From positions 160,418 to 224,417 of the forward strand of contig MBFK01000009.1 of the NCBI GenBank assembly GCA_001704765.1: DNA of 64,000 nt. The letters run 5' to 3'. Under the pieces are notes generated by a model, which searched no databases, was not told the DNA's origin, and saw only the letters and a list, made by a program, of their open reading frames with translations. This DNA comes from Sinorhizobium shofinae. GTDB taxonomy: Bacteria; Pseudomonadota; Alphaproteobacteria; Rhizobiales; Rhizobiaceae. The translations under genes and the position numbers were made by a program. Shown here one piece after another: positions 26,246-34,504 of this stretch (the first letter of the stretch is position 1; each line of letters starts with the position of its first letter).

Positions 26246-26824
26246 CTAGCCGAGATTGTCGAGCTTCGTCTGGAGCGCGCGAAGCTGCTCCTTGAGCTCG
26301 TCGATGTCCTTGGCCTCGGCCTTCTTGGTCTCCTTGGCCGGAGGAGCGGCCATGAAGGGCGAGAACATCTGCATAGCCTGATGGAACATTTCGGTGTTGC
26401 GCCGGACCTGCTCCTCGACCAGTTGCAGCGGCACCTGCAGGTTCTTGCCGAGTGGCGTGTCGCCGAAGGCCTTGTTGATCTGCTCGCGCATCTGCGCCTG
26501 CTGTTCGGTGAAGGCCTGCATCGAATGTTCGAGGTAGCTCGGCACGACCATCTGCATCTGGTCGCCGTAGAAGGAGATCAGCTGGCGCAGGAAGGAAATC
26601 GGCAGAAGCGTATTGCCGGTCTTCGACTCCTGCTCGAAGATGATCTGCGTCAGCACGGAATGCGTGATGTCTTCGCCGGACTTGGCGTCCTGCACGACGA
26701 AATCCTCTCCCCTCTTCACCATCACGGCCAGATCGTCGAGGGTCACATAGGTGCTCGTGCCGGTATTGTAGAGTCGCCGGTTTGCGTATTTCTTGATAAC
26801 GATCTGGCCTTCATTCTTCGCCAT
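26246..26824 (-). CDS. phaR: Polyhydroxybutyrate synthesis repressor PhaR (AniA)
   Basis: A 192-residue protein with the PHB/PHA accumulation regulator DNA-binding domain at the N-terminus (IVIKKYANRRLYNTGTSTYV, LDDLAVMVKRGEDFVV) followed by the PHB_acc repeat region (LLPISFLRQLISFYGDQMQ) and a charged coiled-coil-like tail (IDELKEQLRALQTKLDNL). PhaR represses phasin and PHB synthesis genes and is released by PHB granules. It is divergent from phbA, a natural target. GAGGAGA precedes the ATG. Confidence 0.95.
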   Translation of the reverse strand: MAKNEGQIVIKKYANRRLYNTGTSTYVTLDDLAVMVKRGEDFVVQDAKSGEDITHSVLTQIIFEQESKTGNTLLPISFLRQLISFYGDQMQMVVPSYLEHSMQAFTEQQAQMREQINKAFGDTPLGKNLQVPLQLVEEQVRRNTEMFHQAMQMFSPFMAAPPAKETKKAEAKDIDELKEQLRALQTKLDNLG

Positions 26825-26966
26825 CAGGGTCTCCTCTTACCCATCGTCCCGTCTTTATTGTGTTTTTTAAGAGTATCCGCAAAAGAGCGCCGCTGACAAT
26901 CTCTTTGTGCGTTGCGGCGACGCAGGTGCAAAACGTGATGAACGGCGCTGGCCGTGAAGCTTTTGT

Positions 26967-26975
26967 TGCAAAGCA
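26967..26975. promoter_or_regulatory. Candidate PhaR operator upstream of phbA
   Basis: TGCAAAGCA fits the TGC-N3-GCA form reported for PhaR binding sites in other alphaproteobacteria. It lies in the phaR-phbA divergent region 75 bases before phbA. A larger dyad, CTTTGCC (27002-27008) / GGCAAAG (27023-27029), lies closer to the start. Both are pattern matches only. Confidence 0.4.
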
Positions 26976-27049
26976 TCAAGGCGTTTGACTTGCGCTCCTG
27001 GCTTTGCCAGTCTGCTTCTCCAGGCAAAGGAAACAAGAGGAAACGTCCC

Positions 27050-28231
27050 ATGAGCAATCCCTCCATCGTGATCGCCAGCGCCGCTCGCACCGCGGTCGGG
27101 TCCTTCAACGGCGCCTTCGGCAACACACCCGCTCATGAACTGGGTGCAACGGTCATCAAAGCGGTCCTCGAACGGGCCGGTGTCGATGCGGGAGAGGTCG
27201 ACGAGGTGATCCTCGGCCAGGTGCTTTCGGCCGGCGAGGGACAGAACCCGGCCCGCCAGGCGGCGATAAAGGCCGGCGTCCCGCAGGAAAAGACCGCATG
27301 GGGTATGAACCAGCTCTGCGGCTCGGGCCTCCGGGCGGTCGCCCTCGGCATGCAGCAGATCGCCACCGGCGATGCGAACATCATCGTGGCCGGCGGCATG
27401 GAGTCGATGTCGATGGCGCCGCATTGCGCGCATCTGCGCGGCGGCGTCAAGATGGGCGACTACAAGATGATCGACACGATGATCAAGGACGGCCTGACGG
27501 ACGCCTTCTACGGCTACCATATGGGCATCACCGCCGAAAACGTCGCGCGCAAGTGGCAGCTGACCCGCGAGGAGCAGGACGAATTCGCGCTCCGCTCGCA
27601 GAACAAGGCGGAAGCGGCGCAGAAGGCCGGCAGGTTCGCCGACGAAATCGTTCCTTTCATCGTCAAGACCCGCAAGGGTGACGTCACCGTCGACCAGGAT
27701 GAATACATCCGCCACGGTGCCACCCTCGATTCGATCGCCAAGCTGCGGCCGGCCTTCGACAAGGAGGGAACGGTAACCGCCGGCAATGCCTCGGGGCTCA
27801 ATGATGGCGCCGCCGCGACGCTTTTGATGACCGAGGCCGAGGCCGCCAGGCGCGGCATCCAGCCGCTCGCCCGCATCGTCTCCTGGGCAACGGCCGGCGT
27901 CGACCCGCAGATCATGGGCACCGGCCCGATCCCCGCCTCCCGCAAGGCGCTCGAGAAGGCCGGCTGGTCGGTCGGCGACGTCGAACTCGTCGAGGCCAAC
28001 GAAGCCTTCGCGGCGCAGGCCTGCGCGGTCAACAAGGATCTCGGCTGGGACCCGTCGATCGTCAACGTCAACGGCGGTGCGATCGCCATCGGCCATCCGA
28101 TCGGCGCTTCCGGCGCCCGCGTTCTCAACACGCTGCTCTTCGAGATGAAGCGGCGCGGTGTTTCCAAGGGCCTCGCAACCCTCTGCATCGGGGGAGGCAT
28201 GGGCGTCGCCATGTGCGTCGAGCGCCTGTAG
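27050..28231 (+). CDS. phbA: Acetyl-CoA acetyltransferase (beta-ketothiolase) PhbA
   Basis: A 393-residue biosynthetic thiolase that joins two acetyl-CoA to acetoacetyl-CoA, the first step of PHB synthesis. The acylated Cys90 is in [11 protein letters not shown], His in [16 protein letters not shown], and the second Cys in [12 protein letters not shown]. Start ATG 27050 has AAGAGGAAA upstream. It heads an operon with a small secreted protein and phbB, and is divergent from the repressor gene phaR. Confidence 0.97.
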   Translation: MSNPSIVIASAARTAVGSFNGAFGNTPAHELGATVIKAVLERAGVDAGEVDEVILGQVLSAGEGQNPARQAAIKAGVPQEKTAWGMNQLCGSGLRAVALGMQQIATGDANIIVAGGMESMSMAPHCAHLRGGVKMGDYKMIDTMIKDGLTDAFYGYHMGITAENVARKWQLTREEQDEFALRSQNKAEAAQKAGRFADEIVPFIVKTRKGDVTVDQDEYIRHGATLDSIAKLRPAFDKEGTVTAGNASGLNDGAAATLLMTEAEAARRGIQPLARIVSWATAGVDPQIMGTGPIPASRKALEKAGWSVGDVELVEANEAFAAQACAVNKDLGWDPSIVNVNGGAIAIGHPIGASGARVLNTLLFEMKRRGVSKGLATLCIGGGMGVAMCVERL

Positions 28232-28242
28232 GCGACGACCGC

Positions 28243-28602
28243 ATGCGTCGCACTGGACGATTTGTCGTTGCGCTGCTCATCGTCGGATCATCGGCTGCCA
28301 CCGTGCCCGCGGTAGCTGCCGAATTCGACCAGAATCGCGTGGTCCAATGCATGTTGGACCACACGACGACCGAGCAGGAAACCGTCTTCAAGAACCTTAT
28401 GGTCGCTGCGCTCAGCGACGACACCGCCGGCGTCAAGTCGTCCCTGGTGCAATTGACGAGCACCATGATGGATCTCGCACTGACAAAGTGCGAGGTCGGC
28501 GTATCCTCGCTCTCGAGCCCTGAGTTCCAGGCGGCTGCCAAGCTCTACGGCCAGCAGGTGGGCGAGAAACTGATGAAGAATGCATTTGCAAAACTGAATT
28601 AA
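28243..28602 (+). CDS. Small secreted protein of unknown function between phbA and phbB
   Basis: A 119-residue protein I do not recognise. MRRTGRFVVALLIVGSSAA followed by VPAVAAEF reads as a Sec signal peptide with cleavage near VAA|EF, leaving about 90 residues. The mature part is helical-looking with two cysteines (VVQCMLDH, LTKCEVG) that could form a disulphide. It starts 11 bases after the phbA stop and ends 18 bases before phbB, so it is in the PHB operon, yet an exported protein has no obvious part in cytoplasmic PHB synthesis. Codon use with high third-position GC and the signal peptide support it as real. An ATG 30 bases earlier, inside phbA, is less likely. Confidence 0.75.
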   Translation: MRRTGRFVVALLIVGSSAATVPAVAAEFDQNRVVQCMLDHTTTEQETVFKNLMVAALSDDTAGVKSSLVQLTSTMMDLALTKCEVGVSSLSSPEFQAAAKLYGQQVGEKLMKNAFAKLN

Positions 28603-28620
28603 CCCAAGTGGGAGGCGAAC

Positions 28621-29346
28621 ATGAGCAGGGTAGCATTGGTTACGGGTGGGTCCCGCGGTATCGGCGCTGCGATTTCCGTCGCGCTGAAGGCGGCCGGCTA
28701 CAAGGTGGCCGCGAACTATGCCGGCAATGACGAGAAGGCCCAGGCCTTCAAGCAGGAAACCGGCATCCCGGTCTACAAATGGGATGTCTCCAGCTATCAG
28801 GCCTGCGTCGATGGCATCGCCAAGGTGGAGGCGGATCTCGGGCCGATCGACATTCTCGTCAACAATGCGGGCATCACCCGCGATGCGATGTTCCACAAGA
28901 TGACGCCGGAGCAGTGGGGAGAGGTCATCAATACCAACCTCACCGGCCTCTTCAATATGACGCATCCCGTCTGGTCGGGTATGCGCGACCGTGGCTTCGG
29001 TCGCGTCATCAATATCTCGTCGATCAACGGCCAGAAGGGGCAGATGGGTCAGGCGAACTATTCCGCCGCCAAGGCTGGCGATCTCGGCTTTACCAAGGCG
29101 CTGGCGCAGGAAGGGGCGGCAAAGGGGGTCACCGTCAATGCGATATGCCCCGGCTATATCGGCACTGAGATGGTGCGCGCGGTGCCGGAAAAGGTGCTGA
29201 ACGAAAGGATCATCCCGCAGATCCCCGTCGGCCGCCTCGGCGAGCCGGAAGAGATCGCCCGCTGCGTCGTGTTCCTGGCGTCGGACGAGTCCGGCTTCAT
29301 CACCGGCTCGACGATCTCGGCGAATGGCGGGCAGTATTTCGCCTGA
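28621..29346 (+). CDS. phbB: Acetoacetyl-CoA reductase PhbB
   Basis: A 241-residue short-chain dehydrogenase that reduces acetoacetyl-CoA to (R)-3-hydroxybutyryl-CoA with NADPH, the second PHB step. Features: VTGGSRGIGAAI Rossmann loop, NNAGI, catalytic Ser near 134, Tyr147 and Lys151 in GQANYSAAKAG, and the C-terminal GFITGSTISANGGQY. GGGAGGCG precedes the ATG. The operon ends in a clear terminator. The PHB polymerase gene is not in the window. Confidence 0.96.
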   Translation: MSRVALVTGGSRGIGAAISVALKAAGYKVAANYAGNDEKAQAFKQETGIPVYKWDVSSYQACVDGIAKVEADLGPIDILVNNAGITRDAMFHKMTPEQWGEVINTNLTGLFNMTHPVWSGMRDRGFGRVINISSINGQKGQMGQANYSAAKAGDLGFTKALAQEGAAKGVTVNAICPGYIGTEMVRAVPEKVLNERIIPQIPVGRLGEPEEIARCVVFLASDESGFITGSTISANGGQYFA

Positions 29347-29370
29347 CGCCTGCAAGGGATCGATCATTGT

Positions 29371-29402
29371 GCGGCGCTCTTCGGGGCGCCGCTTTCGTTT
29401 TT
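29371..29402 (+). terminator. Rho-independent terminator of the phb operon
   Basis: GCGGCGC (29371-29377) / GCGCCGC (29386-29392), eight-base loop containing TTCG, then TTTCGTTTTT. It starts 25 bases after the phbB stop. Confidence 0.85.
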
Positions 29403-29432
29403 GGTCGTCGCACGGGGCGATGCCATGGGGGC

Positions 29433-29835
29433 GATTCTGCGGCGCCCGAACCGCAGGCGGTGCCGGATTCCTGCGGCAAATTGGCGCCCCGAGACACTAT
29501 ATGTTGTAGCGGGCAGAAGCGGAAATCGCTCCATCGGCGCGTGCCACCGGAATCATTCCGACTCATTGGCTCACGTCAGATGGCGATTCGTATTCCTGGA
29601 ATCGGTGTGCCGAAAAACGAATCTTGGTCAAAATTTTCCAGCTATTCCAGACTCTTGGATTCGGAATCCTTTGTGCCGATTCCGCCGTCGGCGGCCGGAA
29701 TGCGTGCCGTCAAACACGGTGCGGTGCCTGGCGCATCGGTAGATTCAGCATATGGTGCGAATCCAGTCGTTGAAATCTATATATAGCCGTGAACATACAG
29801 TGAATCTGCGGGAGTCACCGATTCGTCTCCGATTC
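29433..29835. other. Dense array of GANTC (CcrM methylation) sites in a long non-coding gap
   Basis: The 685-base gap between phbB and the helicase gene holds 17 GANTC pentamers in 403 bp, starting at 29433, 29466, 29550, 29560, 29585, 29599, 29619, 29650, 29658, 29664, 29678, 29742, 29759, 29802, 29812, 29820 and 29831. Fifteen lie in the last 286 bp. Chance expectation is about one per 256 bp. GANTC is the target of the cell-cycle adenine methylase CcrM in alphaproteobacteria. The stretch is also visibly richer in AT than its surroundings and has no convincing gene; an open frame at 29367-29786 lacks the codon bias of the neighbours. Function unknown; see findings. Confidence 0.85.
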
Positions 29836-30031
29836 GTTCCACCGCTGTTCCAAGTGTCGATATTTGCAGATGAAGTGAGGCCCAAGATATGGCCGGTGGC
29901 AGCCTGATGCTTTTAATTGCTCGCGCCCTCTTGCGTTCGGGCCTCGGCGTGGGCATCTGTTGCCCGCCGGGCTGCGTTAGCGCTCTGGCTCTTTGAGACT
30001 GCCCGGGATCGACGACGTGTCCTTTCAATCC

Positions 30032-33004
30032 ATGATCCTGAGCGGCCGCGGGGTGACCGCGGTGCTCGGACCCACCAATACCGGCAAGACGCATTATGCC
30101 ATCGAACGCATGGTCGCGCATGACAGCGGCGTCATCGGGCTGCCGCTCAGGCTGCTTGCCCGCGAGGTCTATACGCGACTGGTCGAGAAGGTCGGTCATC
30201 ACAATGTCGCGCTGATCACCGGCGAGGAGAAGATCACTCCGCATCGCGCCCGTTATTCGGTCTGCACGGTGGAGGCGATGCCGCGCGAGACGACGGCGTC
30301 CTTCGTCGCGATCGACGAGGTGCAACTCGCGGGCGACCTCGAGCGCGGCCATATCTTCACCGACAGGCTACTGCATTTGCGCGGCCGGGGAGAGACGCTC
30401 CTCCTCGGTGCGGCGACCATGCGGCCAATCCTCGAGCAGTTGCTGCCCGGTATCACGGTGGTCGAACGACCGCGCATGTCGCAGCTTCTCTATGCGGGCT
30501 TGAAGAAGATCACCCGGCTGCCGCATCGCTCGGCGATCGTCGCCTTTTCGGCCGACGAGGTCTATGCCATCGCCGAGCTCATCCGGCGGCAACGTGGCGG
30601 CGCCGCGGTCGTGCTCGGTGCTCTCTCGCCGCGCACCCGCAATGCCCAGGTGGCGCTCTACCAGGAAGGCGACGTCGACTACCTGGTGGCGACGGACGCG
30701 ATCGGCATGGGGCTCAATCTCGACGTCGATCACGTCGCCTTCGCCCAGGACCGCAAGTTCGACGGTTACCAATACCGCAACCTCAATCCGGCGGAGCTTG
30801 CCCAGGTCGCCGGCCGCGCCGGCCGGCATATCAGAGACGGCACTTTCGGCGTGACCGGGCGCGTCGATCCCTTTGAGGACGAGCTCGTGCACCGGATCGA
30901 ATCGCATGAGTTCGATCCCGTCCGGGTGCTGCAATGGCGCTCCAAGGCCTTCGACTACTCTTCGCTGAAGGCGCTGAAGCACAGCCTCGAGGCGGCGCCT
31001 GCGGTGCCCGGGCTGACGCGCGCCCTTCCGGCCGTCGACCAGCAGGCGCTGGAGCACCTGGCGCGCTATCCGGAAGTCGTCGATGTCGCCACGACGTCGG
31101 AACGCGTGGAAAAGCTGTGGGAAGCCTGCGCCTTGCCCGACTACCGCCGCATCACGCCGGCGCAACACGCCGACCTGATCTCGAGCATTTATGCCGATCT
31201 CGTTCGCCATGGCACGGTCAACGAGGACTTCATGGCCGAGCAGGTCCGCCGCGCCGACCATACAGATGGCGAGATTGACACACTTTCGGCGCGAATCGCG
31301 CAGATCAGGACCTGGACCTATGTGTCCAACCGGCCCGGGTGGCTTGCCGATCCGACACACTGGCAAGAAAAGACGCGGGAAATCGAAGATCGATTGTCCG
31401 ACGCGTTACATGAAAGGTTGACGAAACGCTTCGTTGACCGCAGGACATCTGTGCTCATGAAGCGCCTGAGAGAGAATGCGATGCTGGAAGCAGAAATCAG
31501 TGTGAATGGTGATGTCTTCGTCGAAGGGCACCACGTGGGTCAGCTAACCGGTTTCCGGTTCACGCTTGTCGCCGGCAGCGAGGGAACGGACGCGAAGGCC
31601 GTTCAGGGCGCCGCCCAGAAGGCGCTTGCGCTGGAATTCGAGGCGCGCGCCGCCCGTCTGCATGCGGCCGGCAACAACGATCTGGCGCTTTCGTCGGATG
31701 GTCTCGTGCGCTGGCTCGGCGATCCCGTGGCGCGGCTTGCGGCGAGCGACCATGTCATGCGGCCCCGCGTCATCCTGCTCGCCGACGAGCAGCTCCAGGC
31801 CAACGCCCGCGACCACGTCGTGGCGCGGATCGAGCGCTTCGTGAACCATCACATCAGCACGGTGCTGAAGCCGCTCGACGATATTTCGCGCGCGGAGGAT
31901 CTCGAGGGCCTGGCCAAGGGTCTCGCCTTCCAGCTCGTCGAAAATCTCGGCGTGCTCTTCCGTCGCGACGTCGCCGAAGAGGTGAAGTCGCTCGACCAGG
32001 AGAGCCGTGCGTCGATCCGCAAATATGGCGTTCGTTTCGGCGCCTACCACATCTTCCTTCCGGCCCTGCTGAAGCCGGCGCCGGCAGAGCTGATCACCTT
32101 GCTCTGGGCGCTGAAGAACGACGGCCTGGACAAGCCCGGCTACGGCGAACTCATCCCGATGCTTGCCGCCGGCCGGACCTCGGTCGTCACCGACCCGTCC
32201 TTCGAGCGCACTTTCTACAAGCTCGCCGGTTTCCGCTACCTCGGCAAGCGCGCGGTGCGGATCGACATCCTGGAGCGTCTCGCAGACCTCATCCGCCCGC
32301 TCCTGCAATGGAAGCCGGGCACGACGCCGCGGCCCGACGGGGCCTATGACGGTCGTCGCTTCACGGCGACGACGTCGATGCTCTCGATCCTCGGCGCGAC
32401 GCCGGACGATATGGAGGAGATCCTCAAGGGTCTCGGCTATCGCGCCGACAGCGTGGCCGCGGAGGAGGCGGCAGCCTTCCTGGCGAAGCAGGACGGCACG
32501 CCGGCAGAGACGGGCGCGACGCCGGAAGCGGCTGCCGAGCATGTCGAGGCGGATGCAGATGCCGCGGCAGAGCCTTCCGATGTGGATGCGACGCCGGCGG
32601 AAACGGCGCCGGCAGAAGCTGCGTCGGCAGCGGCGACCGGCGACGAGACTCCCGCCGCGGCGCAGCCGGAAGAGCCGGTCGAGCCGAAGCCGGTGCTCCT
32701 GTGGCGTCCCGGCACGCGACAGGACAACCAGCGGGGCGGCCGCCATCAGGGCGATCAGCGCCGTGGCGGTCAGCGTCACGGCCAGGCCGAGGCCAGGGAA
32801 GGTGGCCGCAAGGGAGGTGCCGCCGCGCGGGCCAAGTCTCAGGACGGCAAGCCGGGCGGTCAGCGCAAGGAGCGTCAGGACCGCCACGAGCGCCACGACC
32901 GGGGCGCCAAGTTCGACAATCGCCCGCCGCGCAAGGAGAAGCCGATCGATCCGGATTCTCCCTTCGCCAAGCTCGCCGCGCTCAAGGAGCAACTGAAGAA
33001 GTAG
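30032..33004 (+). CDS. SUV3/MgpS-like ATP-dependent RNA/DNA helicase
   Basis: A large superfamily 2 helicase, 990 residues from ATG 30032. Motif I is LGPTNTGKTHYAIERM at the very N-terminus, motif II is AIDEVQLAGD (DEVQ instead of DEAD/DEAH, as in SUV3), motif III LLLGAATMRP, motif VI region QVAGRAGRHIRDGTFG. The last 170 residues change to an Ala/Glu/Pro-rich stretch and then an Arg/Gly/Gln/His-rich tail (QRGGRHQGDQRRGGQRHG), probably disordered and RNA-binding. SUV3-type helicases act in RNA turnover; the bacterial role is poorly known. The start is uncertain: TTG 29993 is also in frame and neither has a clear ribosome-binding site. The S4 protein gene follows by six bases. Confidence 0.88.
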   Translation: MILSGRGVTAVLGPTNTGKTHYAIERMVAHDSGVIGLPLRLLAREVYTRLVEKVGHHNVALITGEEKITPHRARYSVCTVEAMPRETTASFVAIDEVQLAGDLERGHIFTDRLLHLRGRGETLLLGAATMRPILEQLLPGITVVERPRMSQLLYAGLKKITRLPHRSAIVAFSADEVYAIAELIRRQRGGAAVVLGALSPRTRNAQVALYQEGDVDYLVATDAIGMGLNLDVDHVAFAQDRKFDGYQYRNLNPAELAQVAGRAGRHIRDGTFGVTGRVDPFEDELVHRIESHEFDPVRVLQWRSKAFDYSSLKALKHSLEAAPAVPGLTRALPAVDQQALEHLARYPEVVDVATTSERVEKLWEACALPDYRRITPAQHADLISSIYADLVRHGTVNEDFMAEQVRRADHTDGEIDTLSARIAQIRTWTYVSNRPGWLADPTHWQEKTREIEDRLSDALHERLTKRFVDRRTSVLMKRLRENAMLEAEISVNGDVFVEGHHVGQLTGFRFTLVAGSEGTDAKAVQGAAQKALALEFEARAARLHAAGNNDLALSSDGLVRWLGDPVARLAASDHVMRPRVILLADEQLQANARDHVVARIERFVNHHISTVLKPLDDISRAEDLEGLAKGLAFQLVENLGVLFRRDVAEEVKSLDQESRASIRKYGVRFGAYHIFLPALLKPAPAELITLLWALKNDGLDKPGYGELIPMLAAGRTSVVTDPSFERTFYKLAGFRYLGKRAVRIDILERLADLIRPLLQWKPGTTPRPDGAYDGRRFTATTSMLSILGATPDDMEEILKGLGYRADSVAAEEAAAFLAKQDGTPAETGATPEAAAEHVEADADAAAEPSDVDATPAETAPAEAASAAATGDETPAAAQPEEPVEPKPVLLWRPGTRQDNQRGGRHQGDQRRGGQRHGQAEAREGGRKGGAAARAKSQDGKPGGQRKERQDRHERHDRGAKFDNRPPRKEKPIDPDSPFAKLAALKEQLKK

Positions 33005-33010
33005 CGGACC

Positions 33011-33421
33011 ATGGAGAAACAGCCACCGTCCTCGCCCGCGGCGCGCCAGCGGCTCGACAAGTGGCTGTTCTTCGCCCGGCTGATCAAGTCGCGTTCGCTC
33101 GCCCAGAAGGCGATCGAGGCGGGTCACGTGGCCGTCAACGGCGCGCGGGCGACGCAGTCGTCCGCGCAGGTCAAGGCGGGCGACACGCTGGAGCTTTCGC
33201 TCGAACGTCGCGACCTAGTCCTGCGGGTCCTGTTGCCGGGAACCCGGCGGGGCCCCTATGAAGAGGCGCGGCTGCTCTACGAAGACCTGACGCCGGCCGC
33301 ACCCGCCGAGCGTCGCACACCCTTCGAACAGGCGACGCGCGAGCGCGGCGCGGGACGGCCGACGAAGCGGGAGCGGCGCGAGACCGACCGCCTCAAGCCC
33401 GACTTCGACGACGACGATTAG
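33011..33421 (+). CDS. S4-domain RNA-binding protein, Hsp15/HslR-like
   Basis: A 136-residue basic protein. The S4 domain spans about 12-60 ([20 protein letters not shown], then [20 protein letters not shown]), with a basic/acidic tail ending in DFDDDD. Hsp15 relatives bind 50S subunits carrying stalled nascent chains. It starts six bases after the helicase stop, so the two form an operon and RNA or ribosome rescue is a plausible shared theme. Confidence 0.88.
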   Translation: MEKQPPSSPAARQRLDKWLFFARLIKSRSLAQKAIEAGHVAVNGARATQSSAQVKAGDTLELSLERRDLVLRVLLPGTRRGPYEEARLLYEDLTPAAPAERRTPFEQATRERGAGRPTKRERRETDRLKPDFDDDD

Positions 33422-33759
33422 GACCTTGTTCAGGCGCGATTTGCGTGGTCATCACGAACGTAAGGATTGCCGTCGTGGCCGTCGGCGGCCGCGCCGGGAG
33501 CGGGCCATCCAGCAAATTTGGATGCTTCGATCCGATACCGCGGCGATGCTGGAAAACTCTGCCCTTTTCGCGGCAAATCGCGTGTGGATTATTCTTGCAA
33601 AGGCCGCCCAAAGCCTTTACGTCACAAGCCACGTTGGGTGGCATTCATGGTTTGCTTCGGGCAGCTATGCGCGCCGGACATTCCTCGCATGCGCGGACGA
33701 TCGAGCATCACCGTGATTTGCCGTCTGCCATCAAATGTGAGCATTGGCTGGAGTACCTC
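33422..33759. other. Gap between the S4 gene and fdxA
   Basis: 338 bases with no gene I can support. Open frames here are short and have no coding character. GGCCGTCGGCGGCC near 33477 is a local palindrome. The fdxA promoter should be here but I cannot place it; GGAG at 33749-33752 is the fdxA ribosome-binding site. Confidence 0.4.
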
Positions 33760-34098
33760 ATGACGTATGTCGTGACCGACAATTGCATTCGCTGCAAGTA
33801 CACGGACTGTGTGGAAGTCTGCCCGGTGGATTGCTTCTATGAGGGCGAGAACTTCCTCGTCATCCATCCGGACGAGTGCATCGATTGCGGCGTGTGCGAA
33901 CCGGAATGTCCTGCCGGGGCGATCAAGCCAGATACCGAGCCGGGTCTCGATATGTGGTTGAAATTGAACGCTGAATTTTCGACCCAGTGGCCAAATATCA
34001 CCGTCAAGCGGGATCCGCTCCCGGAGGCCAAGGAGATGGACGGCGTCGAAGGGAAATACGAGCAGTATTTCTCCGAGAAGCCTGGGCAGGGCGACTGA
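33760..34098 (+). CDS. fdxA: Seven-iron ferredoxin FdxA
   Basis: A 112-residue ferredoxin. The N-terminal cluster motifs are [20 protein letters not shown] (3Fe-4S plus one ligand of the second cluster) and [14 protein letters not shown] (4Fe-4S). It carries electrons in the cytoplasm; partner unknown. A long open frame runs upstream, but GGAG eight bases before ATG 33760 and the family N-terminus MTYVVTDNC fix this start. Confidence 0.95.
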   Translation: MTYVVTDNCIRCKYTDCVEVCPVDCFYEGENFLVIHPDECIDCGVCEPECPAGAIKPDTEPGLDMWLKLNAEFSTQWPNITVKRDPLPEAKEMDGVEGKYEQYFSEKPGQGD

Positions 34099-34504
34099 AG
34101 CCTCAGCCGCTCGGTTCGTCGCGGCTGACGCAGGACAGAAATAGGCGAGCCCGGAAATCTGGGGAAATCCCGCCGGTGCCTCGCAGGTGCGAGCATGGTG
34201 ACTTGATCGTTGCCATGCAGCAAATTATTGATTTCCGCTCTTTTTTGTGATAGGTTCCTCATACTGATCCACAGAGGGTGCTTTTGCGCGCCCGAAAACC
34301 AGCACGAAAGCAAATCGATTTCCACGGCGCGGCACTTTCAAAATATGCAACGTTCCGTTGCTGGTGACTGCGACGTAAGAAGCCGTTTGCATTTCGTTGG
34401 ACGGACCAGGATTGACCCCACCCGGCGGTATCCCCGTCTATCCGGGCCTCACGACCCGGCCCGGCCGATTGAGGCCGGTGCGCAATAGGGAGTGTTTGAA
34501 ACGA
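34099..34504. other. Gap fdxA-carD with a hairpin after fdxA
   Basis: 406 bases without a gene. TCAGCCGC (34103-34110) / GCGGCTGA (34121-34128) forms a hairpin right after fdxA but has no T-tract. The rest should hold the carD promoter and a long leader; GGCCCGGCCGATTGAGGCCGG near 34457-34477 can also fold. AGGGAG lies 11 bases before carD. Confidence 0.4.

Noticed and set aside
29367..29786. 139-codon open frame inside the GANTC gap
   Set aside because: Third codon positions are not GC-biased like the neighbours, there is no recognisable domain, and the frame starts inside the phb terminator.
29403..30031. GANTC array as the chromosomal replication origin
   Set aside because: I found no DnaA-box cluster, and dnaA, hemE, parAB and rep genes are all absent from the window. 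Methylation-site density alone does not make an origin.
31544..33127. 527-codon open frame on the minus strand
   Set aside because: Antisense to the helicase gene; Arg/Leu-rich low-complexity product.
33445..33759. N-terminal extension of fdxA by 105 residues
   Set aside because: The ferredoxin N-terminus and a GGAG ribosome-binding site fix the start at 33760; the upstream translation resembles no protein.
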